Of a stretch of DNA of 64,000 nt, positions 46,166-58,107 are shown in pieces. The translations under genes and the position numbers were made by a program. The notes under the pieces were generated by a model that saw nothing but the letters and a program-made list of their open reading frames with translations, was not told the DNA's origin and searched no databases. This DNA is from Candidatus Accumulibacter cognatus (GTDB taxonomy: Bacteria > Pseudomonadota > Gammaproteobacteria > Burkholderiales > Rhodocyclaceae): contig CP058708.1 in the NCBI GenBank assembly GCA_013414765.1, positions 2,103,553 through 2,167,552 on the forward strand, in the 5' to 3' direction. The stretch's first letter is position 1. Each line of letters begins with the position of its first letter.

Positions 46166-46171
46166 ATTATA
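46166..46171 (-). promoter_or_regulatory. Candidate -10 upstream of ftsZ
   Basis: The minus strand reads TATAAT at 46171-46166 in the 66-bp ftsA-ftsZ gap, followed by a T-rich leader (seven T, then TTTT and TTTTT). A matching -35 would lie inside the end of ftsA but is poor. It could be an ftsZ-specific promoter. Confidence 0.35.
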
Positions 46172-46184
46172 GTCGGCGACCCGC

Positions 46185-47414
46185 TCAGAAGTTCTTCTCG
46201 AACCACGACTTCATGCGGCCGAAAACCTGTTTGACATCGCGTGTCTCCCTTACCTTCAAGCCGCGCTTGCGTTGCGTCTGTGCCTCAAGCAGCAACCCAC
46301 AAGCGGTTGCAAAGCGAGGGCTCTGCACCACGTCGGAGAGGGCACCCTGATACTTGGGAACGCCCAGGCGAACCGGCATATGAAAAATCTCCTCGCCGAG
46401 TTCGATCATCCCCGGCATCACAGAAGCTCCGCCTGTCAGCACGATGCCGGAAGACAACACATCCTCGAAACCGGAACGTCGGAGTTCCGCTTGAATCAGT
46501 TCATACAGTTCCTCCACACGTGGTTGAATGACATCCGCCAGCGCCCGGCGAGACAGCTTGCGAGAAGGGCGATCATCGACGCCGGCGACGTCGAGGACGT
46601 CTGCCGGGTCCGCCAGATGGGCCAGCGCACAGCCATACTTGCGCTTGATGTCTTCTGCCTCTCTTGTCGGCGTACGCAATGCCATTGCAATATCGTTGGT
46701 AATCTGGTCACCGGCGATCGGAATGATCGAGGTGTGACGAATAGCGCCCTGTGTCCACACGGCCAGATCGGTGGTACCGCCACCGATGTCAATCAGGCAG
46801 ATGCCGAGGTCCTTTTCGTCCTCCGAGAGGACGGCGCAGCTTGACGCAAGCGGTTGCAGAACCAGGTCGTTGACCTCCAGTCCACAGCGGCGAACGCATT
46901 TGACGATATTCTGGGCAGCCGAGACCGCACCGGTAACGATGTGCACCTTCACCTCAAGGCGAAAGCCGCTCATGCCGATCGGCTCGCGGATGCCGTCCTG
47001 GTCGTCGATAATGAATTCCTGCGTGAGAATATGCAGGATTTCCTGGTCGGCGGGGATGGGCATGGCGCGCGCCGTCTCAATCACCCTTTCGACGTCCATC
47101 GTCGTGACTTCCTTGTCCTTGATGGCGACCATTCCGTTCGAGTTGAAGCTTCTGATGTGGCTGCCGGCGATGCCGGTATACACGTCGCGAACCTTGCAGT
47201 CGGCCATCAGTTCGACTTCCTGGAGAACGCGTGAAATGGTGGCGACAGTCTCCTCGATGTTGACCACGACGCCTTTCTTCAGTCCTTTCGATTCCTGCGA
47301 ACCCATGCCGATGACGTTCACTCGCCCTTCCGGAGTGAGTTCGGCGACCAGCGCGACAATCTTCGACGTGCCGATATCGAGTCCGACGATCAAATCCTTG
47401 CTATCCCTGCTCAT
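46185..47414 (-). CDS. ftsA: Cell division protein FtsA
   Basis: A 409-residue actin-like protein that tethers FtsZ to the membrane. Phosphate-binding motifs are LIVGLDIGTSKIVALVAELT and ICLIDIGGGTTDLAVWTQGA; the adenosine motif is GIVLTGGASVMPGMIELGEE. The C-terminal amphipathic helix is FGRMKSWFEKNF. Its ATG overlaps the ftsQ stop by four bases. The family-specific 1C domain (VTTMDVERVIETARAMPIPA) is present. Confidence 0.97.
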   Translation of the reverse strand: MSRDSKDLIVGLDIGTSKIVALVAELTPEGRVNVIGMGSQESKGLKKGVVVNIEETVATISRVLQEVELMADCKVRDVYTGIAGSHIRSFNSNGMVAIKDKEVTTMDVERVIETARAMPIPADQEILHILTQEFIIDDQDGIREPIGMSGFRLEVKVHIVTGAVSAAQNIVKCVRRCGLEVNDLVLQPLASSCAVLSEDEKDLGICLIDIGGGTTDLAVWTQGAIRHTSIIPIAGDQITNDIAMALRTPTREAEDIKRKYGCALAHLADPADVLDVAGVDDRPSRKLSRRALADVIQPRVEELYELIQAELRRSGFEDVLSSGIVLTGGASVMPGMIELGEEIFHMPVRLGVPKYQGALSDVVQSPRFATACGLLLEAQTQRKRGLKVRETRDVKQVFGRMKSWFEKNF

Positions 47415-48163
47415 TTCTTTCCTTTGATTTCTTGACCTGCACTGGCCGGAAAGCGCAATGCGAAACCGTTTGGATACCGCATATCCACCGCCACCGGCCG
47501 TCCATGGCGGGGGTCCGACAAAGTCGGGTAGTAATCCACGAAACGCTGCAGGCGCATACGGATCGGTGCCTTGGCCTGCTCACGACCGAGTTCAATCAAC
47601 ATTCCATCCTCCAGCTTCAGGAGCCAGGCCAGACGCGGCGACAAAACCACCTGCGCCGGCAGTCGACCACTGGGTTTCAGGATCTGCGCGAACTCCTCGT
47701 AATGTCGCAGAATCTCGGCCGAGGAGCCCGTCGGCCCACTCAACCGGGGCAGCGGCTGCTCCCGTGACAGTGAAGCCGGAAAAAGTTCGCCATAAGTATT
47801 GACCAGTTGTCCATCCCCATCGCCCCAATAGGCGGCCGCCTGATGTTCCTCGATACGGACCTCTAGGTATGACGGCCATCGCCGCCAGACCTCGGCACGT
47901 CGTACCCAGGACAACTGCTCCAGTGACCGACGCAGTGCATCGACATCGACGGTAAAGAAATTGCCGCGCAACAAATCCGACAGCGACTGCTCGATTTCGC
48001 TGCGCCGCACCTCCCGCAGTTCCTGTGTCACCTGCACCTCGGCCAGAGGAAACAAACGCAGACGTGGCGTTCCCCATACGACGGCCGCGACCAGCAAGGC
48101 AGCAGTCCCTGCCAGGAAAAGCAGATCCGAGACGGCCGTCAGCAGGTGCGGTTTGTGCCACAT
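47411..48163 (-). CDS. ftsQ: Cell division protein FtsQ
   Basis: A 250-residue bitopic membrane protein of the FtsQBL complex. A single membrane helix lies at about residues 10-30 (LLFLAGTAALLVAAVVWGTP). Next come the POTRA domain (EVQVTQELREVRRSEIEQSL, RRAEVWRRWPSYLEVRIEEH) and a C-terminal beta domain (LRHYEEFAQILKPSGRLPAQ, VDMRYPNGFALRFP). It overlaps ftsA and lies three bases after ddlB. Confidence 0.95.
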   Translation of the reverse strand: MWHKPHLLTAVSDLLFLAGTAALLVAAVVWGTPRLRLFPLAEVQVTQELREVRRSEIEQSLSDLLRGNFFTVDVDALRRSLEQLSWVRRAEVWRRWPSYLEVRIEEHQAAAYWGDGDGQLVNTYGELFPASLSREQPLPRLSGPTGSSAEILRHYEEFAQILKPSGRLPAQVVLSPRLAWLLKLEDGMLIELGREQAKAPIRMRLQRFVDYYPTLSDPRHGRPVAVDMRYPNGFALRFPASAGQEIKGKK

Positions 48164-48166
48164 CGC

Positions 48167-49093
48167 TCATCCCAGGGTGGCAAGTGCGAGTACGCGCACC
48201 ACCAGTTCGTCATAGCTCATTCCGGCTGCACGCGCAGCCATCGGCACCAGTGAATGGTCGGTCATCCCTGGCGAGGTGTTTACCTCTAGGAAGTAGGCCC
48301 GACTTTCACCCGTCACCGTCGCCTCGTCCATCAGGAAATCGACCCGACCCCAGCCGCGACCGCCCAGGATCCGGAATGCTTCGAGTGCCTGCTGGCGAAG
48401 TTCGTCTTCCAGGTTTTCCGAGAGACCGCAGGGACAACGGTAAGCGGTATCGTCGCGCAGGTATTTGGCTTCGTAATCATAGAATTCGCTACCCGGCTCG
48501 ATCTTGATGATCGGCAGCGCCTGATCGCCGAGGATGGCGACCGTATATTCGCCACCCAGGATCGCACGCTCGGCGATTACCAGTGAATCATGTCTGGCGG
48601 CTTCTGCGTACGCCGCGCCAAGTTCGCTGGCACACTTGACTTTGCTGATGCCGATTGACGACCCCTCGCAGACCGGCTTGACGAACAGCGGAAGCCCCAG
48701 TTCTGCGGCTACCTGTGCAAGATCGCTGGTGCCACTGAGTAGCGCGTATTCCGGCACCGGTAAACGCGCGGCACGCCAGAGCAATTTGCTGCGCCATTTG
48801 TCCATCCCCAGCGCCGAGGCCAACACGCCACTACCCGTATAGGGAATGCCCATCAGTTCGAGCACCCCCTGGATCGTGCCATCTTCGCCATGGCGCCCGT
48901 GCAGCGCGATAAATGCGCGCTCGAAAACCGCCAATTCGTCGAGCTTGCGCTCCGCCGGGTCGAAAGCATGCGCGTCAACGCCCTGCCGCAGTAACGCCGC
49001 CAGCACGCGACGGCCACTGTTCAGGGAAACCTCGCGCTCGGCGGAGCGCCCTCCGAAAAGGACCGCAACCTTGCCGAAATTCTGGACGTCCAT
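48167..49093 (-). CDS. ddlB: D-alanine--D-alanine ligase B
   Basis: A 308-residue ATP-grasp ligase that makes D-Ala-D-Ala for MurF. It begins [20 protein letters not shown]. Nucleotide and substrate residues occur in [36 protein letters not shown] and [18 protein letters not shown]. The ATG at 49093 follows AAGGTGAGGAC; upstream ATGs fall inside murC. Order murC-ddlB-ftsQ is typical. Confidence 0.96.
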   Translation of the reverse strand: MDVQNFGKVAVLFGGRSAEREVSLNSGRRVLAALLRQGVDAHAFDPAERKLDELAVFERAFIALHGRHGEDGTIQGVLELMGIPYTGSGVLASALGMDKWRSKLLWRAARLPVPEYALLSGTSDLAQVAAELGLPLFVKPVCEGSSIGISKVKCASELGAAYAEAARHDSLVIAERAILGGEYTVAILGDQALPIIKIEPGSEFYDYEAKYLRDDTAYRCPCGLSENLEDELRQQALEAFRILGGRGWGRVDFLMDEATVTGESRAYFLEVNTSPGMTDHSLVPMAARAAGMSYDELVVRVLALATLG

Positions 49094-49103
49094 TGTCCTC
49101 ACC

Positions 49104-50498
49104 TTAAGCGGCTGCCCCAGCCAGTTTGCCGGGAACCGCACCGATTGAGCCGGCACCCATCGTCATCACCACATCGCCATCGCGGGCGGCATCGAGAATC
49201 GCTTGTGGGAGATCGCCAATGGCTTCGACAAACAGCGGTTCGACCTTGCCGGCGACACGCAAGGCACGTGCCAGGGCTCGACCATCGGCGGCAACGATCG
49301 GCTGTTCACCGGCGGCATACACTTCGCTCAGCACCAGCGCGTCGGCCCCCCCCAGTACCTTGACGAAATCGTCGAAGCAGTCGCGTGTCCGGGTATAGCG
49401 ATGCGGCTGGAAAGCCAATAACAGGCGACGACCGGGGAAAGCGCCGCGCGCGGCCGCGAGCGTTGCTCGCATCTCGACCGGGTGATGACCGTAGTCGTCG
49501 ACCAGCGTGAATTGTCCGCCGCTCGGCAGGGCAATCTCGCCATAGCGCTGAAAACGTCTGCCCACTCCTCTGAATTCAGTCAATGCCTTGGTGATGGCGA
49601 CATCGGCAACGCCCAGTTCACCAGCAACCGCAATCGCTGCTAGGGCATTCAGGACGTTATGTCTTCCTGGCAGATTGAGTGTAACCGGCAGGCGGTTGAT
49701 GCTGCCGTTGACGCGCACGCAATCGAAACACATCTGACCATCGACTGCCGTAACGTTTTCGGCATAGCAATTTGCCGAAGAATCAAGACCGTAGGTGACG
49801 ATCTGCTTGCTGACCAGCGGCATGATTTCACGGACGTTGGCGTCATCGGCACAGAGCACTGCGACGCCGTAGAAAGGCAGGCGTTGTAGGAAATCGACGA
49901 AGGATTGTTTGAGCCGGCTGAAATCATGGCCATAGGTTTCCATATGGTCGGCGTCGATGTTGGTGACGATCGAGATCACTGGCGAGAGCAGCAGAAACGA
50001 CGCGTCAGACTCATCGGCCTCAGCCACCAGAAAGTCGCCTGAACCCAAACGGGCATTGGCGCCGGCGGCGTTGAGACGGCCTCCGATGACGAAAGTCGGG
50101 TCCATGCCGCCTTCGGCAAGGATCGACGCCACCAGGCTGGTCGTCGTTGTCTTGCCGTGCGTACCGGCGACGGCAATTCCCTGCTTGAGTCGCATCAGTT
50201 CGGCCAGCATCTGCGCGCGCGGTACTACGGGTACCTTACGGCTGCGTGCTGCGATCACCTCGGGATTATCGGACTTGACTGCGGAAGAGATCACCACCGC
50301 ATCAGCGGCGGCAACATTCGCGGCCGAATGCCCGACCACTGTGCGCACACCGAGGGCAGCCAGGTGTCTGGTCGTGGAACTGTCGGTCAGGTCCGAACCG
50401 CTGACCGAAAACCCGAGGTTTGCCAGTACTTCGGCAATACCACTCATACCGGCGCCGCCGATCCCAATGAAGTGGATATTCTTGACCTTGTGTTTCAT
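49104..50498 (-). CDS. murC: UDP-N-acetylmuramate--L-alanine ligase
   Basis: A 464-residue Mur ligase adding L-Ala to UDP-MurNAc. The Rossmann start is [20 protein letters not shown], the ATP motif is [20 protein letters not shown], and the domain 2-3 blocks include [20 protein letters not shown] and [20 protein letters not shown]. The ATG at 50498 overlaps the murG stop (ATGA). UDP-MurNAc delivered by AmgK/MurU recycling would enter the pathway here. Confidence 0.97.
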   Translation of the reverse strand: MKHKVKNIHFIGIGGAGMSGIAEVLANLGFSVSGSDLTDSSTTRHLAALGVRTVVGHSAANVAAADAVVISSAVKSDNPEVIAARSRKVPVVPRAQMLAELMRLKQGIAVAGTHGKTTTTSLVASILAEGGMDPTFVIGGRLNAAGANARLGSGDFLVAEADESDASFLLLSPVISIVTNIDADHMETYGHDFSRLKQSFVDFLQRLPFYGVAVLCADDANVREIMPLVSKQIVTYGLDSSANCYAENVTAVDGQMCFDCVRVNGSINRLPVTLNLPGRHNVLNALAAIAVAGELGVADVAITKALTEFRGVGRRFQRYGEIALPSGGQFTLVDDYGHHPVEMRATLAAARGAFPGRRLLLAFQPHRYTRTRDCFDDFVKVLGGADALVLSEVYAAGEQPIVAADGRALARALRVAGKVEPLFVEAIGDLPQAILDAARDGDVVMTMGAGSIGAVPGKLAGAAA

Positions 50499-51553
50499 GT
50501 GACAAGTTCCTCGCACATCCGGGCAAGCTCCGCCGTCGCCTCGGGTTTAGCCAGTTCACGTGCTCTTTCCGACATTTCCTGGAGGTGACTGCGCGGATAT
50601 TTGCAAAGCTCGCTGATCGCTTCCGGAGTCATCTGCTCCTGTGGCAGCAGGATGGCGGCACCAGCCAGCGACAGGAAGTTCGCGTTGCATGTCTGATGAT
50701 CGTCCACCGCGTGTGGAAAGGGGATCAGAACACTGGCCACGCCGGTAGCCGCCAGTTCGGCAATGGTCAGCGCACCCGCGCGACAGATCACCAGGTCAGC
50801 CCACTCGTACGCTCCGGCCATGTCTTCGATGAAGGCAACACAGTGTGCCTGGACCGAAACGGCGACGTAATTCTCCCGTAATTGTGCCAGATGCTTCTCT
50901 CCAGCCTGATGCACCACCAAGGGCCGTTGGTCGGCATCGATCAGGGCCAAGCCTTGGGGCACGATTTCATTCAGCGCAACGGCTCCCTGGCTGCCGCCGA
51001 GAACCAGTAAGTGCACCGGTGATTCGCGACCGGCAAGACGCTGTGCCGGCGCAGGCAGACGATTCATCTCCGGACGCAGCGGATTGCCGACCCAGACGCC
51101 ACGCGGCAACGCATTTGGAAAACCGCAGGCGACCCGCCTGGCAAATCTGGCGAGCACCCGGTTGGTCAGGCCGGCGATCGAGTTTTGTTCATGAATGATC
51201 AGCGGGTGACCAAGCAAAGCTGCCATCAGGCCACCGGGAAAGCTGACGTAACCGCCCATCCCGAGAATCACATCCGGTCTGACCCTGCGAATCTCGCGCC
51301 GTGCCTGCCAGCAGGCGGTCAACAAATGGAATGGCAGCTGCAGTTTCCGCAGCAAGCCCTTGCCGCGCAACGCGGCAAACCGCACCCAGGCCATCTCGTA
51401 GCCATGCCCGGGAACGAGTCGAGCTTCCATGCCATCCGGCGCTCCCATCCAGACGACGCGCCAGTCCCGGCTCTTGAGTAGATCGGCCACGGCCAGCGCC
51501 GGAAAGACGTGTCCGCCAGTTCCTCCCGCCATGACCAGCAAGGTTCTGTTCAT
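50495..51553 (-). CDS. murG: Undecaprenyl-PP-MurNAc-pentapeptide GlcNAc transferase MurG
   Basis: A 352-residue GT28 glycosyltransferase that turns lipid I into lipid II at the inner face of the membrane. Motifs: [76 protein letters not shown] and [20 protein letters not shown]. It follows ftsW after 58 bp and overlaps murC by four bases. Confidence 0.97.
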   Translation of the reverse strand: MNRTLLVMAGGTGGHVFPALAVADLLKSRDWRVVWMGAPDGMEARLVPGHGYEMAWVRFAALRGKGLLRKLQLPFHLLTACWQARREIRRVRPDVILGMGGYVSFPGGLMAALLGHPLIIHEQNSIAGLTNRVLARFARRVACGFPNALPRGVWVGNPLRPEMNRLPAPAQRLAGRESPVHLLVLGGSQGAVALNEIVPQGLALIDADQRPLVVHQAGEKHLAQLRENYVAVSVQAHCVAFIEDMAGAYEWADLVICRAGALTIAELAATGVASVLIPFPHAVDDHQTCNANFLSLAGAAILLPQEQMTPEAISELCKYPRSHLQEMSERARELAKPEATAELARMCEELVT

Positions 51554-51611
51554 GCCGGAAATCCGCTGGGAGGGGGAGCCGCCAAAGTCGAGACGAACAG
51601 GCTACGCGCAC

Positions 51612-52772
51612 TCATACTTTCGCTCCGCGCATCAACTGGCGATTTTCCCAATCGATTCGCAATAGGACCGCCAGCGCCACGCAGTTGGCCAGAATGCCCG
51701 AGCCGCCGAAACTCATCAAGGGCAGTGTCAGCCCCTTGGTCGGCAGCAGGCCCATGTTTACCCCCATGTTGATGAAACTCTGCACGCCCAGCCAGACACC
51801 AATTCCCTGTGCCACCAGGGCGGAATACAGGCGCTCAAGGGCTACAGCCTGACGACCGATCACGAAAGCGCGCTGGATCAGCAGGCCGAACAAGAGAATG
51901 ACTACCAACACGCCAACAAAGCCGAGTTCTTCGGCAATCACCGCGAGCAGAAAATCGGTGTGTGCCTCGGGCAGATAGAACAGCTTCTCGACGCTCGCGC
52001 CGAGGCCGACACCGAACAGTTCGCCCCGTCCGAAGGCGATCAGGGCATGCGATAGCTGGTAGCCGCGCCCAAAGGCGTCCGCCCATGGATCCATGAAACC
52101 AAATATGCGATCACGTCGGTAAGGTGAAAAAATGATCAGTGCGGCAAAAGCGGCGGCCAGCACGAGGATCAGGACCACGAACAGGCGTGCCCGCATCCCC
52201 CCGAGGAAAAGAATCCCCATGGCAATCGAAATGACCACCACAAAGGCCCCAAAGTCAGGTTCTTTGAGCAGCAGGATGCCTACCGCGACCATCGCACAGG
52301 CCAAGGGCAGGAAGGCCCTCTTCAGGTCATGCATGTGCGGCATCTTACGCGCGGTGTAGTCAGCTGCGTAAAGGACCGCAAACAGCTTCATCAATTCGGA
52401 CGGCTGCAGATTGACGATCCCGAGCGGAAGCCAGCGGCGTGCTCCATTGACCTCACGGCCAATCCCCGGAATCAGCACCAGCGCCAGCAACACAAAGCCG
52501 GCCACAAAGAGCCACGGCGACCAGCGTTGCCAGGTCGATAGCCGGATCTGGAAGGTGATAGCGGCGGCGACCAGCGCGATGATCAGAAAAGCAGCATGTC
52601 GCACCAGGAAATAGGCTGGTTGATTGCCGGTCTGGCGGCCGGCCTCGGCCGTCGCCATCGATGCCGAATAGACCATGACCATGCCGATCACCAACAGCAT
52701 CAAGGTGCTCCACAGCAGCGCCAGGTCGATTTCTGACGGCAGGCGGCGCGGCGAGCCCAGAGTTCCCAACAT
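51612..52772 (-). CDS. ftsW: Peptidoglycan glycosyltransferase FtsW
   Basis: A 386-residue SEDS-family polymerase with about ten membrane helices, paired with FtsI at the septum. Conserved pieces are [38 protein letters not shown] with LQPSELMK, and the region [20 protein letters not shown] followed by [20 protein letters not shown]. The last block [16 protein letters not shown] is typical. Its first base is shared with the murD stop. Confidence 0.96.
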   Translation of the reverse strand: MLGTLGSPRRLPSEIDLALLWSTLMLLVIGMVMVYSASMATAEAGRQTGNQPAYFLVRHAAFLIIALVAAAITFQIRLSTWQRWSPWLFVAGFVLLALVLIPGIGREVNGARRWLPLGIVNLQPSELMKLFAVLYAADYTARKMPHMHDLKRAFLPLACAMVAVGILLLKEPDFGAFVVVISIAMGILFLGGMRARLFVVLILVLAAAFAALIIFSPYRRDRIFGFMDPWADAFGRGYQLSHALIAFGRGELFGVGLGASVEKLFYLPEAHTDFLLAVIAEELGFVGVLVVILLFGLLIQRAFVIGRQAVALERLYSALVAQGIGVWLGVQSFINMGVNMGLLPTKGLTLPLMSFGGSGILANCVALAVLLRIDWENRQLMRGAKV

Positions 52773-54139
52773 CAGGCAGCCTCCTTTTCGATGGCCCGCA
52801 CAGCGGCAATGAATGCTTCAGCGCGATGCGCGTAATCACGATACATGTCCATGCTGGCGCAAGCCGGAGAAAGCAGCACGGCATCACCAATTTGCGTATG
52901 CGTGGCGCACCAGCGGACTGCTGCTGCCATGTCGGTGCAATATTGCCAGGGGACCCGGCAATCCTGCAGAGCGGCAGCGATGGCCGGCGCATCGCGTCCG
53001 ATCAGGGCCGCGGCGCGCGCATGCTGGTCGATGGCGGTCTTCAGGGGCGAAAAGTCCTGGCCCTTGCCGTCGCCGCCCAGGATAATCGCCAGCGGGCGAC
53101 CCAGGCCCTGAATTGCCGCCAGCGTTGCACCGACATTGGTTCCTTTCGAATCGTCGAAATAGCTGACCCCATTGATTTCGGCAACCCACTCAACGCGATG
53201 TGAAAGGCCACCGAAAGCCTTCAGCGCCGGCAACACCGAGCGCGGCTCGATACCGATCGCTGCGCACAAGGCCAGTGCGGCCATCGCATTGGCTGCATTA
53301 TGGCGCCCAACGAGTTTTAGATCGGCAACCTTGACGAGTTGCTCGCCGCCGCGCACGATGCAGGCATCCACAAGCCCATAGTCGGAGCGGCGCGTGGGCG
53401 GATTGAGACCGAAGGTCACGACCTCGCGCTCGTCGCTGGCTGCCGCCAGGCTGCGCGCATCGTCGCGATTCAGGACCATGACGCCGCCGCCCTGGAAGAT
53501 GCGCATCTTGCTGTTGGCGTAATCGTCGAGACCGTTGTAGCGGTCGAGATGATCCTCGCTGATGTTGAGCAGGGTTGCCGCCGCCGCCGCCAGCGTCTGT
53601 GTCGCTTCAAGCTGAAAACTCGATAGCTCGAGCACCCAGACGACCGGCGGCTCGTTATGGTCAATCGCATGCATCAAAGCGTCCAGTGCCGCCGGGCCAA
53701 TGTTGCCGGCAACCGCCGTGCTGCGACCAGCGGCACGGCACAAGGCACCGGTCAGTGCGGTGGTGGTGGTCTTGCCATTGCTGCCGGTAATCGCAATCAC
53801 CTGCGCCTGTGGCGACCACTGGCGCAGGCCGCAGGCAAACAGTTCGATTTCGGAAACCACCGGAACGCCAAGCGCCACCGCTTTTTGAACCAGTGGTTCC
53901 TGCCTCGAAACACCGGGAGAAATGGCGATCAGCTCAACCCCGGCAAAGGCTGCCGGCGCAAACTGGCCGGCAAACAAGGTTGCCTCGGGCACGGCCGTTC
54001 GCAGGGCAGCGGTTCGCGGTGAAGTCTCGCGACTATCGGCAACGCGCACCACGGCCCCTTGTCGTGCCAGCCACCTGGCCATGGCCAATCCGCTTTCGCC
54101 GAGGCCGACGACGAGTGTTCGCTTTCCCCGAAGGTCCAT
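52772..54139 (-). CDS. murD: UDP-N-acetylmuramoylalanine--D-glutamate ligase
   Basis: A 455-residue Mur ligase adding D-Glu. N-terminus: [23 protein letters not shown] motif: [20 protein letters not shown]. Other blocks: [40 protein letters not shown] and [14 protein letters not shown]. It is separated by one base from mraY and shares one base with ftsW, so translation is coupled along the cluster. Confidence 0.97.
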   Translation of the reverse strand: MDLRGKRTLVVGLGESGLAMARWLARQGAVVRVADSRETSPRTAALRTAVPEATLFAGQFAPAAFAGVELIAISPGVSRQEPLVQKAVALGVPVVSEIELFACGLRQWSPQAQVIAITGSNGKTTTTALTGALCRAAGRSTAVAGNIGPAALDALMHAIDHNEPPVVWVLELSSFQLEATQTLAAAAATLLNISEDHLDRYNGLDDYANSKMRIFQGGGVMVLNRDDARSLAAASDEREVVTFGLNPPTRRSDYGLVDACIVRGGEQLVKVADLKLVGRHNAANAMAALALCAAIGIEPRSVLPALKAFGGLSHRVEWVAEINGVSYFDDSKGTNVGATLAAIQGLGRPLAIILGGDGKGQDFSPLKTAIDQHARAAALIGRDAPAIAAALQDCRVPWQYCTDMAAAVRWCATHTQIGDAVLLSPACASMDMYRDYAHRAEAFIAAVRAIEKEAA

Positions 54140-54140
54140 G

Positions 54141-55229
54141 TCAGCGCAGCTTCAGAGTCGACAAGCCGACCAGCACCAGCATGATGGTGATGATCCAGAA
54201 GCGGACGACCACCTGCGTCTCTTTCCAGCCACCGAGTTCGAAATGGTGGTGCAGCGGCGCCATGCGGAAAATCCGCCGACCTCCGCTCCATCTGTAGTAG
54301 AGAACCTGGGCAGCCACCGATAGCGTTTCGGCCACAAATATGCCCCCCATGATCGCCAGCACGATCTCCTGGCGGACGATGATGGCCACAGTACCGAGCG
54401 CTGCACCCAGTGCCAGGGCGCCGACATCTCCCATGAACACTTCCGCCGGGTAAGCGTTGAACCACAGGAAACCAAGTCCGGCACCCGCCATCGCTCCAAG
54501 GAAGATCGCCAGTTCACCCGCGCCCGGGATGTACGGCAGGAACAGGTACTTGGCATAGACGGCGTTACCGGCAACGTAGGCGAAGATGGCCAGGGCGTTG
54601 GCGATCATTACAGTCGGCATGATCGCCAGGCCATCGAGACCATCGGTCAGGTTAACGGCATTGCTGGTGCCGACGACGACCAGGTAACTGAGGACAATGA
54701 AGCCGAAGATACCGAGTGGATAGGAAACGGTCTTGAAGAAGGGAACGATCAGCTCGAGCTGTGCCGGCCCGCTGGCCGTCAGGCCGAGATAGAGCGCTAC
54801 TACCAGACCGATAGCCGACTGCCAGATATACTTCCAGCGTGCCGGCAGGCCTCGCGGATTGCGATGCACTACTTTTTGCCAGTCGTCGTACCAGCCGATG
54901 CCACCGAAGCCAACGGTCACGATCAGCACCACCCACACGTAACGATTACTGAGGTCGCCCCACAGCAGCGTGGTGATGACAATGGCAATCAAAATCAGGG
55001 CTCCGCCCATGGTCGGTGTGCCGGACTTGATCAGATGCGTTTCCGGGCCATCGCGCCGCACCGCCTGGCCGATCTTCTTGGCGGCCAGCCAGCGGATCAA
55101 GCGTGGTCCGGCAATGAAGGAAATGATCAGCGCGGTCATTGCAGACAGCACCGTGCGCAGGGTGATATACCCGAACACATTGAAGGCCCGCACGTCCTGT
55201 GCCAACCATTGCGTCAACACCAACAGCAT
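54141..55229 (-). CDS. mraY: Phospho-MurNAc-pentapeptide transferase MraY
   Basis: A 362-residue polytopic enzyme (about ten helices) that attaches phospho-MurNAc-pentapeptide to undecaprenyl phosphate to give lipid I. Hallmarks are [80 protein letters not shown] and [20 protein letters not shown]. Its ATG touches the murF stop. Confidence 0.97.
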   Translation of the reverse strand: MLLVLTQWLAQDVRAFNVFGYITLRTVLSAMTALIISFIAGPRLIRWLAAKKIGQAVRRDGPETHLIKSGTPTMGGALILIAIVITTLLWGDLSNRYVWVVLIVTVGFGGIGWYDDWQKVVHRNPRGLPARWKYIWQSAIGLVVALYLGLTASGPAQLELIVPFFKTVSYPLGIFGFIVLSYLVVVGTSNAVNLTDGLDGLAIMPTVMIANALAIFAYVAGNAVYAKYLFLPYIPGAGELAIFLGAMAGAGLGFLWFNAYPAEVFMGDVGALALGAALGTVAIIVRQEIVLAIMGGIFVAETLSVAAQVLYYRWSGGRRIFRMAPLHHHFELGGWKETQVVVRFWIITIMLVLVGLSTLKLR

Positions 55230-56602
55230 TACTCGCCCCCCTCGGGCGCCGGAACGCTGATGGCATTGGCCACCCGTTCCATGCGCATGAAACGCGATCC
55301 CTTGACGAGGATGGTGGTCTCCGGGGTGAGTTCGGCAGTCAAGGCTTCGACCAGTTGGTCGACATGCGTGTAGTGCTCTCCACCAGAGCCAAAGTTATGG
55401 GCAGCAAGGGCGCTGGCTTCACCCAACGCGAGCAGGCGATCGATTCCCTGGCTCTTGGCGTAACCGCCGATTTCGTCGTGAAACTGGGCGCTCATCTCGC
55501 CGATTTCGCCCATGTCGCCGAGCACCAGCACCTTTTTGCCGATCGTCGTCGCAAGTACGTCGATGCCCGCGCGCACTGAGTCGGGGTTGGCGTTATAGGT
55601 ATCGTCGAGCAGCACCGAGTCATGCAGGGCAAGGCGTCGCTGCAGCCGTCCCTTGAGGCCGCGGAAGTTGGTCAGTCCGGCCTGTACTGCTTCCAGCGAG
55701 ACGCCGGCCGCCAGACAGGCCGTGGCCGCAGCGAGGGCATTGCGCGCATTGTGCTGGCCCGGCAGCGCTAGCAGGACTTCGAACCGACCCTGCGGAGCGC
55801 AGACGTTGAGGCGATTTTCGAGACCATGCAGGGTGGATGTGCCAGTCACATCAGCCGCCTGCTCAAAGCCGAAAGTCATCACTCCGAGCCCACGACTCTG
55901 GGCACGCCACAAATCGGCCCAAAGGTCGTCGGCATTGAAGACGGCAATGCCATTTTCATCAAGACCACTGTAGATACTGCCCTTTTCGCTGGCTATCGCC
56001 TCCAGCGAGCCCATTCCGGCAAGATGGGCGCGCTGGGCATTGGTCACCAAGGCAACCGTGGGACGGGCGATGCCCGCCAGATAAGCGATTTCACCGGGAT
56101 GATTCATGCCCATCTCGATGATCGCCGCGCGATGGGTGGAGTTTAGCCTGAGCAGTGTCAAGGGCAGGCCGATGTCGTTGTTGTAATTACCCTGCGTAGA
56201 CAATACTGCCTCGGCAAAAGCCACCTTGAGGATGCTGGCAATCATCTCCTTGGTTGTGCTCTTGCCATTGCTGCCGGTTACGGCGAGCAGCGGCAGTTTG
56301 AAACGACTCCGCCAATCGGCCGCCAGGGCACCTAGCGATAGCCGGGTCTCGGTCACCTGCAACAGTGGCAAACCCAGCGCACGCAAGTTCTCGCCCGCGT
56401 CTGCAGCAACGACCGCGGCGACCGCGCCACGCATCTGGGCTGCCGCCACGTATTCGTGACCATCGAAGTTCTCGCCGCGCAGCGCAACGAAAAGCTCGCC
56501 GGCAGCAATGCTACGGCTGTCGGTCGATACACCGCAGAAGGTCACGTTGTCGCCGATCAGTCTGGCAGCCGTGGCACGTGCCGCAGCGAGGAGATCCATC
56601 AT
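55229..56602 (-). CDS. murF: UDP-MurNAc-tripeptide--D-alanyl-D-alanine ligase
   Basis: A 457-residue Mur ligase adding D-Ala-D-Ala. The ATP motif is [20 protein letters not shown]. Other blocks are [60 protein letters not shown] and [20 protein letters not shown]. It overlaps murE by four bases and abuts mraY. Confidence 0.97.
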   Translation of the reverse strand: MMDLLAAARATAARLIGDNVTFCGVSTDSRSIAAGELFVALRGENFDGHEYVAAAQMRGAVAAVVAADAGENLRALGLPLLQVTETRLSLGALAADWRSRFKLPLLAVTGSNGKSTTKEMIASILKVAFAEAVLSTQGNYNNDIGLPLTLLRLNSTHRAAIIEMGMNHPGEIAYLAGIARPTVALVTNAQRAHLAGMGSLEAIASEKGSIYSGLDENGIAVFNADDLWADLWRAQSRGLGVMTFGFEQAADVTGTSTLHGLENRLNVCAPQGRFEVLLALPGQHNARNALAAATACLAAGVSLEAVQAGLTNFRGLKGRLQRRLALHDSVLLDDTYNANPDSVRAGIDVLATTIGKKVLVLGDMGEIGEMSAQFHDEIGGYAKSQGIDRLLALGEASALAAHNFGSGGEHYTHVDQLVEALTAELTPETTILVKGSRFMRMERVANAISVPAPEGGE

Positions 56603-58107
56603 CGTGCCATCTCCCGGCGAGCAGCGAGGGCAGCATGCGCCTCTGCAGCATCCGAAAACGGCCGGCGCACACCAGCGATCTCCTGATAGGACTCGTGTCC
56701 CTTGCCGGCAATCAACACCACCTCGGCCGGATGAGCCAGGAGAATGGTGCGGCGAATCGACTCGGCGCGATCGGCGATGATTTCAGCACCGGTGGCCGCG
56801 ACGCGGATATCGTCAAGAATGGCCTGTGGATCCTCAGCGCGCGGATTGTCACTGGTCAGCACCACGCGGTCGGCATGGCGGACAGCAACTTCTCCCATCA
56901 ACGACCGCTTGCCGCGATCCCGATCACCACCACAGCCGAAAATGACGGTCAGACCAGCACCTCGGGCAATGGCCATCGGACGGAGCGCGAGCAAGGCGCT
57001 TTTCAGGGCATCCGGGGTATGGGCGTAATCGACGATGACCAAGGGTTCGTTGCCACTGCCAATCTTCTCGAGACGACCAGCCGGCGATTTCAGGGAGGCA
57101 AGACGCTCGGCGACCGCTTGCGGAGTCAGGCCAGCGTCAAGCAACACCGCCGCCACGGCGAGCAGGTTGGAGACGTTATAACGGCCGAGCAGGCCGGTCT
57201 CGACCAGGGCGCGACCGCTTGGGGTGCAAAGCCGGAAACGAAGACCGTCGATGGTTTCTTCGACGTTCTCGGCGCGGATCGTTCCCTGCCGGTCGTAGGG
57301 CAGGTCCTGTTGGGTGTAGCCAACCACCTTGGTCGCCGTACTCAGCGCGGCCAGTTCACGCCCGTAGGGATCGTCAAGATTGCTGACCGCCAGACGCAGG
57401 CGCGGCCAGGTGAACAATCTGGCCTTGGACTCTGCGTAGTCCGCCATCGTGCCATGGTAGTCGAGGTGATCGCGCGTCAGATTGGTGAACACCGCGACGT
57501 CAACACGGGCACCGTCGAGACGTCCTTCGGCAATGCCGATCGAACTCGCTTCGAGCGCGCAGGCTTGCGCTCCAGCATCGGCATAATCGGCCAGGTAGCG
57601 CATCAGCGTGGTCGCTTCGGGTGTCGTGAAACCGGTCTCGACCAGTTCACCGGGCAAACCCGCACCCAGCGTGCCGATGATCGCGCAGCGGCGCGGGTGG
57701 CTGGCGCCGATCCACTGGGTGACGCTGGTTTTGCCGTTGGTGCCGGTGACCGCAAGCAGTGACAGGCGCTCACTCGGATGCCCGTAGATGGCATGCGCCA
57801 GCGGTCCGCAAAGCGCGCGCAGCCCGATGATCGGCAGATTGGCAATCCGCCAGGCGCTGTTCCAGACAAAATTAGCCGTGCCGGTGGTCGTCGCCTCCCA
57901 GAAGACCGCAGCAGCGCCGTTGGCGATGGCCTCGGCGATGTAACGGCGGCCGTCGGCAAGATCGCCGGGATAGGCCAGAAACAGGTCGCCGGGAAGAACC
58001 TGACGGCTGTCATCCGTGACACGATCCGGTACGACGCCGAGCGTTGCCAGCCGCGCCAAGCTTGCGCTGGCCTCGTCCCTGTGTGTGAGAGTCGCCTGTG
58101 TGCTCAC
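56599..58107 (-). CDS. murE: UDP-MurNAc-L-Ala-D-Glu--meso-diaminopimelate ligase
   Basis: A 502-residue Mur ligase adding the third stem residue. The ATP motif is LLAVTGTNGKTSVTQWIGAS. The DNPR specificity motif is present in VVLTSDNPRAEDPQAILDDI, indicating meso-diaminopimelate. Other blocks are TRDHLDYHGTMADYAESKAR and LVIVDYAHTPDALKSALLAL. It overlaps ftsI and murF by four bases each, so the order is translationally coupled. Confidence 0.97.
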   Translation of the reverse strand: MSTQATLTHRDEASASLARLATLGVVPDRVTDDSRQVLPGDLFLAYPGDLADGRRYIAEAIANGAAAVFWEATTTGTANFVWNSAWRIANLPIIGLRALCGPLAHAIYGHPSERLSLLAVTGTNGKTSVTQWIGASHPRRCAIIGTLGAGLPGELVETGFTTPEATTLMRYLADYADAGAQACALEASSIGIAEGRLDGARVDVAVFTNLTRDHLDYHGTMADYAESKARLFTWPRLRLAVSNLDDPYGRELAALSTATKVVGYTQQDLPYDRQGTIRAENVEETIDGLRFRLCTPSGRALVETGLLGRYNVSNLLAVAAVLLDAGLTPQAVAERLASLKSPAGRLEKIGSGNEPLVIVDYAHTPDALKSALLALRPMAIARGAGLTVIFGCGGDRDRGKRSLMGEVAVRHADRVVLTSDNPRAEDPQAILDDIRVAATGAEIIADRAESIRRTILLAHPAEVVLIAGKGHESYQEIAGVRRPFSDAAEAHAALAARREMAR